From: Rodentolepis nana
Taxonomy: Eukaryota > Platyhelminthes > Cestoda > Cyclophyllidea > Hymenolepididae
Length of the DNA: 64,000 nt
Assembly: GCA_900617975.1 (NCBI GenBank)
Contig: UZAE01012040.1
Location: forward strand, 1-64,000
Reading direction: 5' to 3'
Within the stretch, counting starts at the first letter, position 1. Each line of letters starts with the position of its first letter. Below are positions 30,023-42,227 of this stretch, one piece after another. Made by a program: the position numbers and the translations under genes. The notes below the pieces were generated by a model that worked only from the letters and a program-made list of their open reading frames with translations, did no database searches and had not been told where the DNA came from.

Positions 30023-32841
30023 AAGGGAGATTTGGGCAATTAATAGGCCTGCACCATTTAAAATCTTATTAAGTGGTTATGCTAATCGTAAATAAATATG
30101 CAGCTTGGATATTTACAGTATTGAAGCTGCTGATCTTAAAATCTGGCATGCTCGAACTCTCATTTCAGATCCACTTAACCACCAATGTACCAGATTTAAG
30201 AACTCGGAATGGAAATATTTGAGTACGGAGGAATGCGGGCCTGCTTTTTATGGACTGTTAAAAATGGGATTTCTAGGGCATCCCCAGTGTCCTACTCAAA
30301 GGAAACAGTCTTAAATATCACAAGGGATTGGGGATTGTTGGCTCGATTGGTTGTTGCGTGTTGATGGGTGTCATTTCAAATCAATCAGATGAAAAATTGA
30401 ACTTATACATTGCCTAGCTTCAATTTTCAACCTAAATCCAGCCACGTTTAAAGATCTATTGTTCACGAGATAGCAATGTTACTAGGCTTGTATTCTTGTC
30501 AGTATCATTTGGCGACAGTCTTCTATTCTCGTTTATCTGCTTCCACAAAGACCCGGTTAATATAGCTTAGAAGGTATTAGTCGCATTTGATCTATGGAAT
30601 GAAACCACAAAAGGGAAAATGAGTAATAAAATGACAATCGATTTCTAGCAATAAAGCTTGTATTTATACCTAGATTGGCTTCAGTCCTCCGGTTAAAGAA
30701 GCGATTATTTATTGCCAGTGAAGCTTGCTTATATTAATAGGAATTAGATTTTATTGACAATTTCAATAAAGATGAATTGCAGGATGGTGGTATTGGGCTA
30801 TGACCTCCTACCACTAAATTGAATATCCTCAAAATTTAACTGCTAATTGAACTCCTTAGAAAAGCGAATGCCCTTTATTGTTTTATTTACTTAACGAGAG
30901 CGAATGAAGACGCAATTCCATAACAAGGTTGCAGTAGAAAGCAGAAGGACTAGAAAGAGAGGCATTCTTATTACGAAAACAGCTCTAATCCACGATAGCG
31001 GGGCCATTTCATCATTTTAGAATAGAAATAGAAAGGCAAAGGAAAATTTTCGATAATTTGAATGTCTAGATTTTCTTTCTGACAAGTGAAACTGCTAGGA
31101 TAAAGAGATATATCTTAACGGGATCTGATTTCAACGTTTGCTTTCCAGCTGCAGCGAATGGGCAGAATTGATTCTCTAGGCGTTAAAGGATTTCAAGGAT
31201 GATCTTTATATAAAATAGGGAGGGCCCATTGGTTTTTTTTTGCACAGACTGGGAGGAAATTAAGGAAAAGTTGCTTTATAAATCGAAAATGTGCGTAAAC
31301 ACAGTGGATTACATGCTCTTCTTCTAACAGGACTCCACTGCATCTCTTGATCTGACGACCCCTTTTTGATGTTCAGTAAAGAGGATTTACAATAAATATG
31401 AACAGTGGGTGGGTGGGTGGGGGGGGGGGGGGTGTTGATTTATAAAATACCTCTATGTTGTGACTAGAGTGCCATTTTGAAAGCTATTAATCAGTGGCCT
31501 TAAATAGTTTTGCACCTGTATCATAAAAATATAGTCTGTAGATGAGAGTTATTCAAATAATTAGACAAAAAACGCTTCTACATATTATTTATGCGGGTTG
31601 ATTGAGAAATCTAATTATTGGTCTTTCTTTTTTCATCTGAAAAGGTAACGATAAGTAAAACAATTATAGCGGGAGGCTTTAATTTGAGAGTGCGTATCCA
31701 GAGCAAGTAGTTGTAATCTTGAGAAAGGATAAGAAATTTTGGACAACGCGGCCCAGAACAATAAGTTAACCTTCATTCAATCCAGGGAGCTTATAATGAT
31801 TCCTGTTCAAAAGTTTTATTGAAGAACTCACACCAACGACGCGAAGTAAGTAGGTTGATAATGCAAGAACAATAATTGGCTCATTTTGCAGATTTGGATT
31901 TCACTGGATTCCCTCAAGTAGGCGAATTAGACTACTAGAAACGAGGACTGATGATATTGTCCATGCAATCACGATATTTTCTTGCTACCTGAATTTTGCT
32001 TTATTCATGTTCTCTTTGGTAAGCTAACTTTTTAATGCTAATAAGGAACCTTAGACCAATCTGGTAGATAGCTAACCTAGATAACTTAAGAAATCGCACT
32101 TTTTTCCAAATAGAAATCCAAAATAAACCCCAACAGGCTCCAGCTCATAAAATAAGTAGCTTATAAAAAGCGCACTTTACAACAGTAATGCAACGAAGTC
32201 GTCAATTAAAATGTGAAAATTAGAGAACCCAAGAACTTCTTCTTCCTTTATTGGAGCGTGTCCTGGTAAATTCTGCCATTTCAGTCTGTTCCAACTGGCA
32301 AATCCATCATCAAATATTGAATGAGCTGACACCTAGACGTAGAAGAGAACAGATTCAGAATTTCTGTCACAGGTCCTCCCCTTTTTCTTTGGGCCCATCT
32401 TCTTGGCTCATGGTTGATCTCCGTACACCTGAAGTGGTACACTGAAGTCATTTTTAATTCCAAAGTAAGATCTCCGTTTTCTATCTTCTCAGCAACATTC
32501 TGTTCTGGTTTTGGTTTCGCTTAATTTGCTACTTCAGGAACGCTTTTACAGGGCTACTTCTATTTCATCTCTACTAAATTATTGTGTTTGTTACATATCC
32601 GAGAGAACTCTTGACTACTTTCATCCTGTGAACTGTATTGACAAATTCGTTCATTCAACTAGAACATTGCTTATAAGAAGATTTCTGGACACATTTTCAT
32701 TAGAAAAGCGATTAAATTGATGAATACTGCTGATTTATGTCACTGTTCCATTTTATGTCACTTTTCATGCATTCATTGGCGAATTCTTCTATCTTGAATT
32801 ATTCGCTAAGACCATTTTGCTGACTTGTAAACAAATTTCAG
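30023..32841. other. Intergenic DNA
   Basis: Mostly featureless AT-rich DNA. One open frame at 30105-30314 is protein-like but isolated. A G-rich tract at 31406-31432 is listed separately. Confidence 0.4.
31406..31432 (+). repeat. G-rich tract with G-quadruplex potential
   Basis: Three GGGT units are followed by a run of 14 G. The plus strand therefore has more than four G3 runs separated by single T bases, the classic intramolecular quadruplex pattern. Confidence 0.85.
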
Positions 32842-33124
32842 TCAAGGCAAATTTCTCGAATACGGCGCAAAAGCCATAGCTATTTGGAATAATCCTTCGA
32901 AATTACGAAAAATTAACAAAATTGGAAGACTATTGATATGGCTAGGATTCATCATCCGGGCTTCAGCATATTTGCTTAGTGAGAGATACCTAAGGAAATT
33001 TCAAAGTTCGAAAAATTTCCATCAAACACGTCAGAGGGAGTTGAAACATTTTCATCGAACATTGAACAGAAGTGAAACAGGAATTGGAAATGTATTTGGG
33101 GCCTTCAATTTCAACAGCTTTTAA
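32842..33124 (+). CDS. Probable 3'-terminal exon of an unidentified basic protein (partial)
   Basis: The frame opens right after a good acceptor (AAATTTCAG) and runs 93 codons to TAA. It begins QGKFLEYGAKAIAIWNNPSK and continues with a short hydrophobic stretch (LLIWLGFIIRASAYLL) and a basic tail rich in Lys, Arg, His and Ser. The entry phase leaves one base before the first full codon. No upstream exon could be assigned. I do not recognise the family. Confidence 0.35.
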
Positions 33125-33163
33125 CCCCAGAAATAACATTTTACCTTTTTATTACTTATAATA

Positions 33164-33757
33164 TTAGTGAGATGATTTGAACAACATTCCCACATCTTTC
33201 AAGTCGGGTGAAAAATATATTTTACCTTCTAAATTCTTTTGAAATCCAGGAATATATACAACCTGAGATTCCGCAGATCGTTTAAGTGAAGCCATATCGG
33301 GTGTTTCAGTTCTCATATTTATGTATTTGGGAAACATTTCAATCAAAATGAGATTTTTTCATTGCCTCTGATATTTCATCAGGAATTAATTCATCCACTT
33401 CCAGAATTTCCCTTGTCATAAGCTCGAATTCATCAATATTTTGCCATTGGTTGTATTGCTTCATCGCCAAAAAAGTCTATTAACTGGCAATTGACTTTTG
33501 ACTTCAGACTACCATTACCCCACTGTATGCCATATTCGACCCCATCCACAGTACCCATCTTACCTCTTCTCTGCCTTTTTGTCTGTCTGTCTGTGCTACA
33601 TCTGTGAATCATTATTCTGTCCCCTCCCCCCCTCGGCATTTTGTCACTTTGATGTTCTTCCTCCTCTCTGTGGAGCCCTAAGTCAGCTAAATGGCTAATG
33701 ATAACTATCAAAACGCCTGCAATTTTGAAATAAATAAATATTGCTTCAGCCGCGGTC
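33164..33757 (-). pseudogene. Coding-like exon interrupted by a retroposon and frame-shifted
   Basis: On the minus strand an acceptor-like AAATAG precedes 33757. Taking out the retroposon and one target-site copy, the frame reads across the junction into KQYNQWQNIDEFELM and on to a stop at 33339-33341. A second frame overlapping that end (33346-33164) continues with protein-like sequence (KRSAESQVVYIPGFQ) to TAA. The two frames suggest a frameshifted relic, or a short real 3' exon whose second frame is chance. I do not recognise the protein. Confidence 0.4.
33464..33738 (+). mobile_element. SINE-like retroposon, copy 5 (5'-truncated)
   Basis: The head is missing: the copy starts at GCCAAAAAAGTCTATTAACT but keeps the complete tail ATAAATAA. 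The 10-bp direct repeat TATTGCTTCA flanks it at 33454-33463 and 33739-33748. A 5' truncation with a duplication and an intact 3' tail is the hallmark of target-primed reverse transcription and fixes the plus strand as the sense strand of the element. Confidence 0.88.
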
Positions 33758-35603
33758 CTATTTACTCTAATTTATGAACCTAACTTTCGATTATAGTTCC
33801 TTAAGAGTAGTGGATTTAATAGTAAATGCCTGGTATGTTCGCAAACACATTAGAAATGCGAAATGCCTTTGAAGGGCAAACTTTGGTTTTCTCCTTTATG
33901 TACTCCCACATAAATGCGAGAATAGCTCTATTAAATAGTATCGCTCTTAGGCGTTAAAATTAACCAATCGGATTTTGGAATTTAGAAAGGCATTACGATA
34001 TGGCGTTTAAAATGATATTCTATCTTATTCACAACCTGGAATCTGAACTTGGGACGGAATTTTTTTTTCAATCTCCAATTGATAAGCACTATTTTTAAAA
34101 ACCCACTACCTGTTGCGAATAACTTATTCTTGGCGAACTATTTCCAAGGTGATATTTTCCAATAAAACCAAGTTAATCACTGAGATATTCATTTAGTTCC
34201 CACTATTATTTCTGGACATATTTATACGAAGAGAAGAAACCGAAGTTTAAGATGAATCGATCAAGTATACAAATCGGAAATTGGGTATTTTGTGGCTCAA
34301 AATATATAAAAGCAAGTTTCAAAATATTACACTTTCAACGGTTATAAAATTAGCAGATTTCCTCCGCTCCCCTAAATTGTTGCGGATTTATGTTTTCTAA
34401 CGGCTGATGATTGTGATAGTTCAGAATTCCCACTGGGGCCCTACAAAAAATGTTAATCATAGTAAAAACTGATTCATTAAATCTCAGTATTCTACAAGTA
34501 TTAAAATGAAGAAAAATTCCTTAATTAACCTTGGATTCTCACTTAAGCATTTTAAAGTGTATTGTCATTTTCTACTGGCTGCAAACTAAGCTTAAATTTA
34601 ATTTAAAGTTGATATATAAATCCTTAATATTATTTTAATGATATAGAGGGTACTGAATACTACTATATTCTCTGTTGAACTCGGTCGCCTTCAATTGTCT
34701 TCCCGTTGCCTTCAAAATGTCATTAACCTACCTAATGTCATATCCTTTTGGCCTTGAAAATTATGTTGATTCCTGTCAACCTTTAAGATAATTGTAATTT
34801 AAGGAAACCAAACGCCCCAAGATAATCAATTTATTTTAACCTGTTCTTCCACCATTCAGTTACAGCTAAAGTTTTCAAATTTTTAAAAGAGATGATAAGA
34901 AACATTTCTTGATAGAGGTTGGTCAAAAATTTAATTTAATTTAATTGGCAAAATTGAATTTGTCAAAATTACTTTAAGCCCGATATAGGTTGGACGACGG
35001 GTTTTCTGATTTTTTTTAAAACAAAAGCCGACAGAACAAGTGCTTTAAAAGCCCATTGAAAACATAGAGCTAATCCATAAATTTTGAGGTAAACGCATTT
35101 CCTATTGGATGCAGATGTTTCTATTGGCCATTTTGGGTGGAGAACAGGCGCACTTAAGGGTCTAATAGGAAATATTATATTAATTATCACACTGATAACT
35201 TTTCGATTTGACCCACTTTTCACCATTAACAACTGGCTTTCAAGCTGTTTATCGGTCTTCCTAAATATTGGGTCTCACCTTACTACCTAACCAAGTTTAC
35301 GATTTCCTGATAATATGATAAGTGACCTAAAGTTTCCAATTCTTTCTAACATCACGAGTTCTAGAGGCGAAAAGTTTATTCTTTTGGTACCTTCACATCT
35401 TCGTTACCTCTTTATCTGAGGCCATCTCGCAATTGGTAACCCAACCAGATAGTAAAATTAAACTTTAATTAAGCGCTATACGGCAGAAAGGTATCACTAT
35501 GCCTACAATAATATTGATTTGCAAGCAATATTTGTATCAAAATATATTGATAGTAAAGTTTGTAGTAAGACAGAAATTTGAGTCTTGAAAGAAAATAACT
35601 CAC
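33758..35603. other. Intergenic or intronic AT-rich DNA
   Basis: No confident exon. A minus-strand open frame at 35232-34969 follows an acceptor-like TATTAG and has a hydrophobic stretch, but its phase does not fit the upstream two-transmembrane gene except through a 19-residue alternative ending in that region. Confidence 0.35.
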
Positions 35604-36850
35604 TGCATGGGGTGGGTATTGATTTTCTTGAACATGCTCATTACCGTATCCATTTTTGAATAAAAAGTGTGCATTCAAGCAAACATATGTGACTCCATAG
35701 ATTAAGGCGAATGCTATTGCAACCCCAAGTGATGCATACATCGGTATCTTGAAGACCCTACTGAAAATGGAAAAAGAAGTGAAACGTGGATGTTTACGAT
35801 CATTAGACTAAAATTTCGTTCATGAGTACTAAAATAGCAGAAAGTTCGTTTTTTAACCTATAGTCTGAGACCATTAATTAGCAAAAAATTCTGTAGAATA
35901 AATTTTGTATCGTTTCATATAAATTTAGGAAATTTAAGGCTCCGTTTCTGGCTCTCAGACTCGTCCAACAACTAGCCTAGTAGTTGTGCCATCTGCCTCA
36001 TAGAACTGTTCCAATAGTCAATTTCACTTTATCGAGCAAATGAAATAAGGCCTTTCAACTGTCTTATCTTGCCCCATCATTCCAGTTTTTCTGCAAGCAG
36101 AATTGAACCTGCTTAGTGCTAACCCTTGTTCCCCTCTCATCCACTTATGCTTTTTATTCCTTCCCACTTCCCCTTCTCATTCAACTCCAGTTGCCAAACA
36201 TGTTTTTAGTAACATCCAACTCCTTACTGTGCGTTTGAATTTAAAATTTTATTAAAAATTCGACTTTCCTTTTGCTCATTCTTGTTCATATACGTGTCAA
36301 TGAAATGGCTTAACTATTGATGAGTAAGGTAATTGGTGCTTTTAAAGTCCCAGTTAAGGATAAAATATTTTCACTATTGAACGAAAACCACAAATGATAA
36401 CCGTAAACCTTTCGTTTATTGTGGCAAGGATTTTGCCCATAGGATTAATGTCATTCATTCACTTCCGTGTCTATTAATTAACCAATCGATTAGCCAATCG
36501 AATTAATAAGGCTTATTTTAACAATGGAACAATATAAACATCAAATTTGGGATTTTTCTGAAATATTTAAGTGCAAATTTTCTCAGGAAGTCTCAGCCAT
36601 TCTAGAAATGGTGGGTTTGCTTTTATATATGGCCTAAAAAATCTTTCTGATATGCCAGATAAGTGAAAATTCAATGGTTCTCAGCTTGACACAAGTTAAT
36701 AAACAAATTTAAATTTAACTATTTGTGGACGTACTCTCCTGTCACGATATTGCAGATGAAGAGGATGATAAATACCAATGTCGAGACTCCACCTGTAATT
36801 GCAAATGCAAAGAGGGCTGCTTTTGACAAATTTTCCCAGTCTTCAGCCAT
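35604..36850 (-). CDS. Small two-transmembrane protein, unknown function (3' end uncertain)
   Basis: Exon 1 is 36850-36735 and exon 2 is 35760-35604, joined by a 974-base intron in matching phase. The product begins MAEDWENLSKAALFAFAITG, with one membrane helix at about residues 13-35 and a second at about 46-66 (MYASLGVAIAFALIYGVTYV), then a short polar end (HVQENQYPPHA). Exon 2 ends in a strong donor (GCA|GTGAGT), so a third exon should follow. Candidates include acceptors near 35502 or 35180 adding only a few residues. An acceptor lies five bases before the ATG. Gene layout (start, helix, intron, helix) resembles the plus-strand gene at 39221. I do not recognise the family. Confidence 0.6.
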
Positions 36851-39220
36851 ACGATCTAAAAGAAAAGTGGGCGTTTAAATTGCTGTCTACTGAAAAGCAA
36901 GGAAAAGTGATTAAGGGATCGGCTGCCAATTATTTTATTTATCTGCTGGAAGCAACAAAAAATTTGAGCAAAACATTATTCATTGATATATCCGAAAAAT
37001 ACTAGAATAACTGCACTATTGAATCGGATATTGCAAATATAACAATCGCCTATCTATGTATACCCTCCACTGTTTGGTACGAATATTATGCAACGCTTTC
37101 ATTCAAGGCGATCTGAATTAAGAGATGAAACCCAAAGTACAGAGGTAAAAACGTGAGATACTGACTCCTGATATTGCAAGATTTGATTCATTTCCCCACG
37201 GAAATATATCGATTATATTGCATGGTCAGAGTCAATGTGAATTTTCAGATCGATGACACAATGAAGCCATTTAAATGGTAACCTCGATCCTTCGGCCTTT
37301 TAATATCATTTTAAAACATTAATTTTCTTTACAAACTAATTTTATTCCAATATTCAAATATTTTTGCAGTCTATAATAATCTTCGAAGTTCCTGTATTTT
37401 TGTTTTAATAATGCTGCTGCCCGTTTTTAGCAGATAATTCAAATTTTGCCCAGTAAATTCTCATTAGTTCATGCGCAAAGTTAACATTAAAATTTATTTT
37501 ATTGCTCTCTGGCGATGAATCTCTTTTTTCACAAATTGGAATTGCTATAGAGAGTTTTGCGAGAATCAATTTTAGACCTAATCTTGAAATTAAAAATCAC
37601 ATCAATTGTTCAAATTTGACCTTTCTTTTTTGCACATTATTGGTAATGATTAAAAAAGTTTAAAAATCAAATAGCAGTAATAATTGTGCGAAAATGAAAT
37701 CAACTTCTTAATAGGTAAAATTAGCAAACCAGGAGAACTTACTTCTTGAACAATTGTAGTTCTTATGTTTCTTAGCCCTGATGCACTTAGTTGCACTTTA
37801 AAGGGCGCTCTCTGGGCCTAGTAATTGATTGGGTGAACTGTCAATGGGGAAAGTGAAATCAAAGTTTGGCATCCCCATCGATTGGTTATCGAATTACCTA
37901 ATTCATATTGCAGAATAGTTCCTTAAGTTATGAGGCTACAAGTGTGATCTTCGCTTAACTAATCATGACCTGACCTTGAACTTTATTAAAGTACTTTTAT
38001 TTCTATGTTGGTGTGGTGTGTAAAATTAACTAAAACTCTGCATAAAAAGTTAAATTCAGCAGCTTTTCATGATAGATTCTCTGGGGGTATTTGCATGTTT
38101 GTGTCCTGGGACGTCAACTCAAATAGGTGTTGCAATTTGTTTGGCACAAGGTCGATAGGGAGAATTAAGTGCTTATTTTAATTGAGCATGCCTAGAAAAT
38201 GGAATATCATCAATAATGAAACTAAATGCATATAAGCGCTTTACATCTTTACACCACAAATTTTTAAATAATTTTAACAGCAATATAAAATTGACAACCT
38301 TTCGATTATCTATGGAAATATGTCTGTGAGCAACTAAAATCCCAGCTACACTAGGCAGTATAAATAAAATAGAAAAATGATACATTGTGGTCTTTGTTTA
38401 CTAGGACTGAATGATGCTTGATAGTATCATATTGCAATGATTTACTGCTTTGTCTAGGATTTATGAAAGAGGCTCATAGAATGGTCAAAATAGAGTGCTC
38501 GAAGGTGTGATTGCGGTTAAAACATTTTAATTCACCTACCTACGGGTAACTCAAAGCGAGAAACGCGGTTTATAAGTGTCCGATGAAAGTAGTGACTTTC
38601 ATTCATGAGATTGGGCTGACGATTTATTATTAAATAATCATAAAATCTACATATTGTTTTTTTAAAATGCATCAAAATTATTGGTCCTTCCTCTGGAGCA
38701 TTTTGACTAAGCTACTGCTATTCTCTTAAGTTTTGGTTATTATTGAATTTTGGAAATGTATACATTCATTATACTTTTTTTTGCTCTAACAGTAGGACAT
38801 CATTGCAAAACGTACTTTTAAAACTGCTCTATTTTTTATTCTTTTAAACAGAAGAAGTGATGAACTGGTATGAAAGAAGAGGTTTGTGTTGGACCATGTG
38901 ATATATTTCACAACCAATGATATTTCATGGTGTTAAAAAGTTAAATAAGCACACATTCACACCTGTGCGTGTTTTGGTTGACTGATGCAATTCAGTTTAC
39001 AAATAAATGTCTTTTAAGTAAGATACGCCTGTTTAGCAAAGAACATAAAAACATTTGAATCTTCTTTTTACGAATATGTAAGAATTTACTCCCTTATCAT
39101 GACTTTAAATGTTTCTTTTTGTATTCCAACCACTTGAAACATATTCTATCAATTCGAACATTGTTTAAATTATGTTCATTATTTACCTTTACCTCCAACG
39201 CCTCACAATCGTCTTTAGCA
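36851..39220. other. Intergenic AT-rich DNA between two small membrane-protein genes
   Basis: No confident gene. A 72-base minus-strand stretch ending at a GTAAGT donor near 37741 is open and flanked by splice-like sites, but does not join in frame to the gene at 36850. Confidence 0.4.
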
Positions 39221-40001
39221 ATGCTGAGTGATGTTTTCCAATCGTGCAGGGGGAACAAATCGCTTTCTTTCGTATTTCTCGCTCTTGCCCTCCTCGTGGT
39301 TTCCGCTATCCTACTGACAGCCTGGCTTTTAACACAAGTGTAAATTTAATTTTCTTATCATATCAGGATTAATAATTTAATTCAATTTCCAAATATAAAT
39401 TTTGTGCTCAAATCTCAGCAAGAAAGTATTAAAAGTACATATAATTTAACTGAGTAATGAACGAATGACCCCTTATAAATTGGAATCTTTTCATTTAACA
39501 TTATTCTAGATCCTACTTAAAATGATAATTTAATTACAAAAATTTCGTCGATTATTTATAGAAAAATTATAACTACCACTTTTAAGATATGAATTAAAAT
39601 TTGAGCAAGCTGCCAATTTGGACTTAAAATACACGCATTTAGAGAAGTTTTCTGTGAAACTCGGATCATGATTTTGCTTTATTTTTTATTATTATTTTAG
39701 GAAGTACCTTGATATCGCTACGTGGACAGTCTTGGCGATAGCGCTGTTCATCTTGATTGCAGTATTCGTCAACAACTACTACCAGGTTCTCAAATTGCGT
39801 AGACAACAAAATGAACAGATGGATGAAGTGGATCCCAATTCGGTAAGGCTTCTCTATTGTCAAATTTGAAAATAATTACAAATTAATAGTATTTATTATA
39901 TACGATTTGCATTTTAGAGTATTGATAACGATCGTGCTATTCCACCCGATAAAGCCACATTGAATATGAGGAGAAATGCGTTAAGAACAGACGATCTGTA
40001 G
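39221..40001 (+). CDS. Small two-transmembrane protein, unknown function, three exons
   Basis: Exons 39221-39337, 39705-39842 and 39918-40001 give 112 residues in continuous frame. One membrane helix covers about residues 15-38 (FVFLALALLVVSAILLTAWL), a second about 43-62 (TWTVLAIALFILIAVFV), and the remainder is a charged cytosol-like tail ending LRTDDL. The first donor is GT-containing but weak (CAA|GTGTAA), and the second exon uses an AG four bases after a stronger one, chosen because it keeps the frame; this junction needs transcript proof. A splice acceptor sits two bases before the ATG, and AATAAA follows the stop by about 20 bases. I do not recognise the family. Confidence 0.65.
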
Positions 40002-40021
40002 CTTTTTAATGAAATCTGAAT

Positions 40022-40027
40022 AATAAA
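40022..40027 (+). terminator. Polyadenylation signal
   Basis: AATAAA 21 bases after the stop of the two-transmembrane gene. Confidence 0.6.
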
Positions 40028-42023
40028 TATCTGGAAAATTAACTGTGTTTTATTTAAAACGACTTCACCTACTCTTAATGTTACTAATTAAATACGATTT
40101 GCCCAAGCTTAAAAGCCCGAAAAACGGCAAGCGGATTGGAGATTTTAAGGATCTTGGTCCTGAAACACAGAATAGGGATTACTTCCGCTTTATCCATAGC
40201 GCCTTTATGAATTAAACATGTGAGAGTATTCCATTTAGCTAAAGCTGAGCCATAAAACGGCCAGCATGAGAATGTCAAATTTTTGGTCATTCTATAGTTG
40301 GTATTTAACTTCGTAACCTCAAATTGCACAAACAGTTGTTCATTTGGCTAATAGGAGAAGGTGTACAGATTAGGGATAAATAAAAATTACAGATATATAG
40401 GTTGGTAGGGTTTTGAGATCGGCAATTGCTATCATTTGAAAGGAAGTATCCGGCTGGATCGCACTGATCGTACTGTGATCGCACTGTGCTTAAGGCAGTA
40501 AACGCAACTTGTCTGTATATTTTGTCCTAAGTTACCCTTTACTACTGCTATCTACACGAGCATAGTTGATTCAATATATTCAGTATTATCAATAAAACAT
40601 CTTATTTAACCTCATTTGTACTAATGTCAAATATCGGCTTCAAATTTTTACCACAGAATAAAACTAGGTGCGAGGACTAATTTATGATGCATCAAGTTTA
40701 CTATTTCGTTTGAAAGTGGAATTCATTGAATGTGCCACATTCGCTTCTTATTGTCCAAAGTTCAAATGTCGGTGTCTTACCGTTAGGCTCCCGATTTGCA
40801 ATGCATGGTAGAAATACTATTTTACGTTGTGAAGGAAGGCTGGAGAGCCAATTTTGAAGAATAAGAAATCTCAGTTTATATATGATAACTTTCAGTAATA
40901 ATGGAGCTTCTAACTTGAGACCGGTGGAAAGCAATATGCTCATATTATCGGCTTTTATAAACTATCCGTTTTGGCACATGTTACCTTTGTTATCTTTTAC
41001 AAATTTGAGAAATAGTTTGTTATTAATCAGAAGAAAGAATTTAGGATAATAGTAATAAGGACAGGAAGGTTACTTTGAGTTAGCTTTATCTCCACACAAA
41101 TCTGGCAAACCCCCAAAAGATATAATTCCCTTTCCCAAAATCAGGAGGGCAGACGCTGAATTAAAACTGCCACTGTTACGAGACAGGCCTAGGGAAACGT
41201 GAAGAGGAAATAGATTAAAATGAAAGGGAGAGAGTAGGAGATTGTAGATCAGGATAGAGTAATCTAATAAGCTTTGATTAGAAGACTAAACAAGGCTCAA
41301 CGAAGGAAGTAGTCTGATGGTGGGGTCTTTGAAAGCCACTCTTAGGTGATTAGGATGAGCAAATCTGCAAGTTCCAAAATCACTAAGGTATGTTATTTGA
41401 GCTGCCCATTTCCTCTTATGTAATATCGGCCAAATAATTTTAAAACCTCAAAATATATTGTGAGAACGATCCTGTACCAAAGTTATTTACGTATAAGCAA
41501 AAAACGGGTAGGAAAATCGAAAGAATTCAGAGCTTGACTACCACTTGATAGAGTAATTGAAGCATTTTAATAACTGGTAGTGCAAAGCTCCCAACAACGT
41601 TTAAAAGCTACTACTAGTTCTTTAGCACTCCAGAAGAGATCACTGGTCTTATGGCAAGCAAGAAATATGTGCTTGCAAAGTTGCATGTCAAAATGTTATT
41701 CTCAGTTTTAATGTTGGCATGAGACTGTACGTCTTTTAACAATAACAGTAGTAGAAAAACAATAGTGCTGTTCCATACCCTTTCAGAATTATTTTCTTAT
41801 ACGAATAACTATGCTCAAAATAAAATTATGTAAATTATAACGTGTCCTTTCAAATAAAACACACGACGACTAAAAATACTCAGTGAATTTGTTACCTTCC
41901 CTAAAGTTGGCGATTGACATCGTGAATAGAAGTACTGTAACCTAGAGTTTCCATTGGTGAGGAACTTGAATTCCACCTTCCTCTAGATTAGTCAGACGTC
42001 ACCAATGAGATTTGTCGTCCAGC
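40028..42023. other. Intergenic DNA
   Basis: AT-rich; no exon recognised. Open frames at 40084-40329 and 40701-40943 (minus) lack splice or family support. Confidence 0.45.
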
Positions 42024-42227
42024 TCACACTGTGTGCATAAATGTGCAACAAGCACAGTGCTCACGACAGCACTCGCTTTCTACGTGACAAGTAGCACGGC
42101 CGCACCCCATCGAGTCTGCCTGAGTGCGCATGAGATTTCCTTGTTCATCTATAGCAGCGTTGTGCTCTCCACAACTTATCCTATGGCAAGATCCTCCAGT
42201 TACGAATAGCTCCCGGAATATGCTAAG
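42024..42227 (-). CDS. Cysteine-rich terminal exon, possible CAP (SCP/TAPS) domain fragment
   Basis: After an acceptor (GAGACAG) on the minus strand the frame runs 67 codons to TGA with nine cysteines. The segment NLMRTQADSMGCGRATC resembles the CAP-domain strand usually written as an aromatic-W-x2-T-x2-x-GCG-x-x-C pattern, followed by HVESECCREHCACC. The local GC content is well above the surroundings. It may be the last exon of the gene represented by 46756-46987, to which it can be joined in phase 0, or a separate decayed paralogue. CAP proteins are secreted; the signal peptide exon was not found. Confidence 0.35.
   Translation of the reverse strand, partial: LSIFRELFVTGGSCHRISCGEHNAAIDEQGNLMRTQADSMGCGRATCHVESECCREHCACCTFMHTV

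Noticed and set aside
34969..35232. Minus-strand frame with a hydrophobic stretch
   Set aside because: It cannot be joined in this frame to the phase-0 donor at 35604, and no other partner exon was found.
37741..37812. Possible minus-strand exon ending at a GTAAGT donor
   Set aside because: It is open for only about 24 codons, and its phase does not join the two-transmembrane gene at 36850 in the membrane-helix frame.
42012..42209. Plus-strand frame resembling a signal peptide
   Set aside because: It starts at a non-ATG codon and overlaps the better-supported cysteine-rich minus-strand exon.
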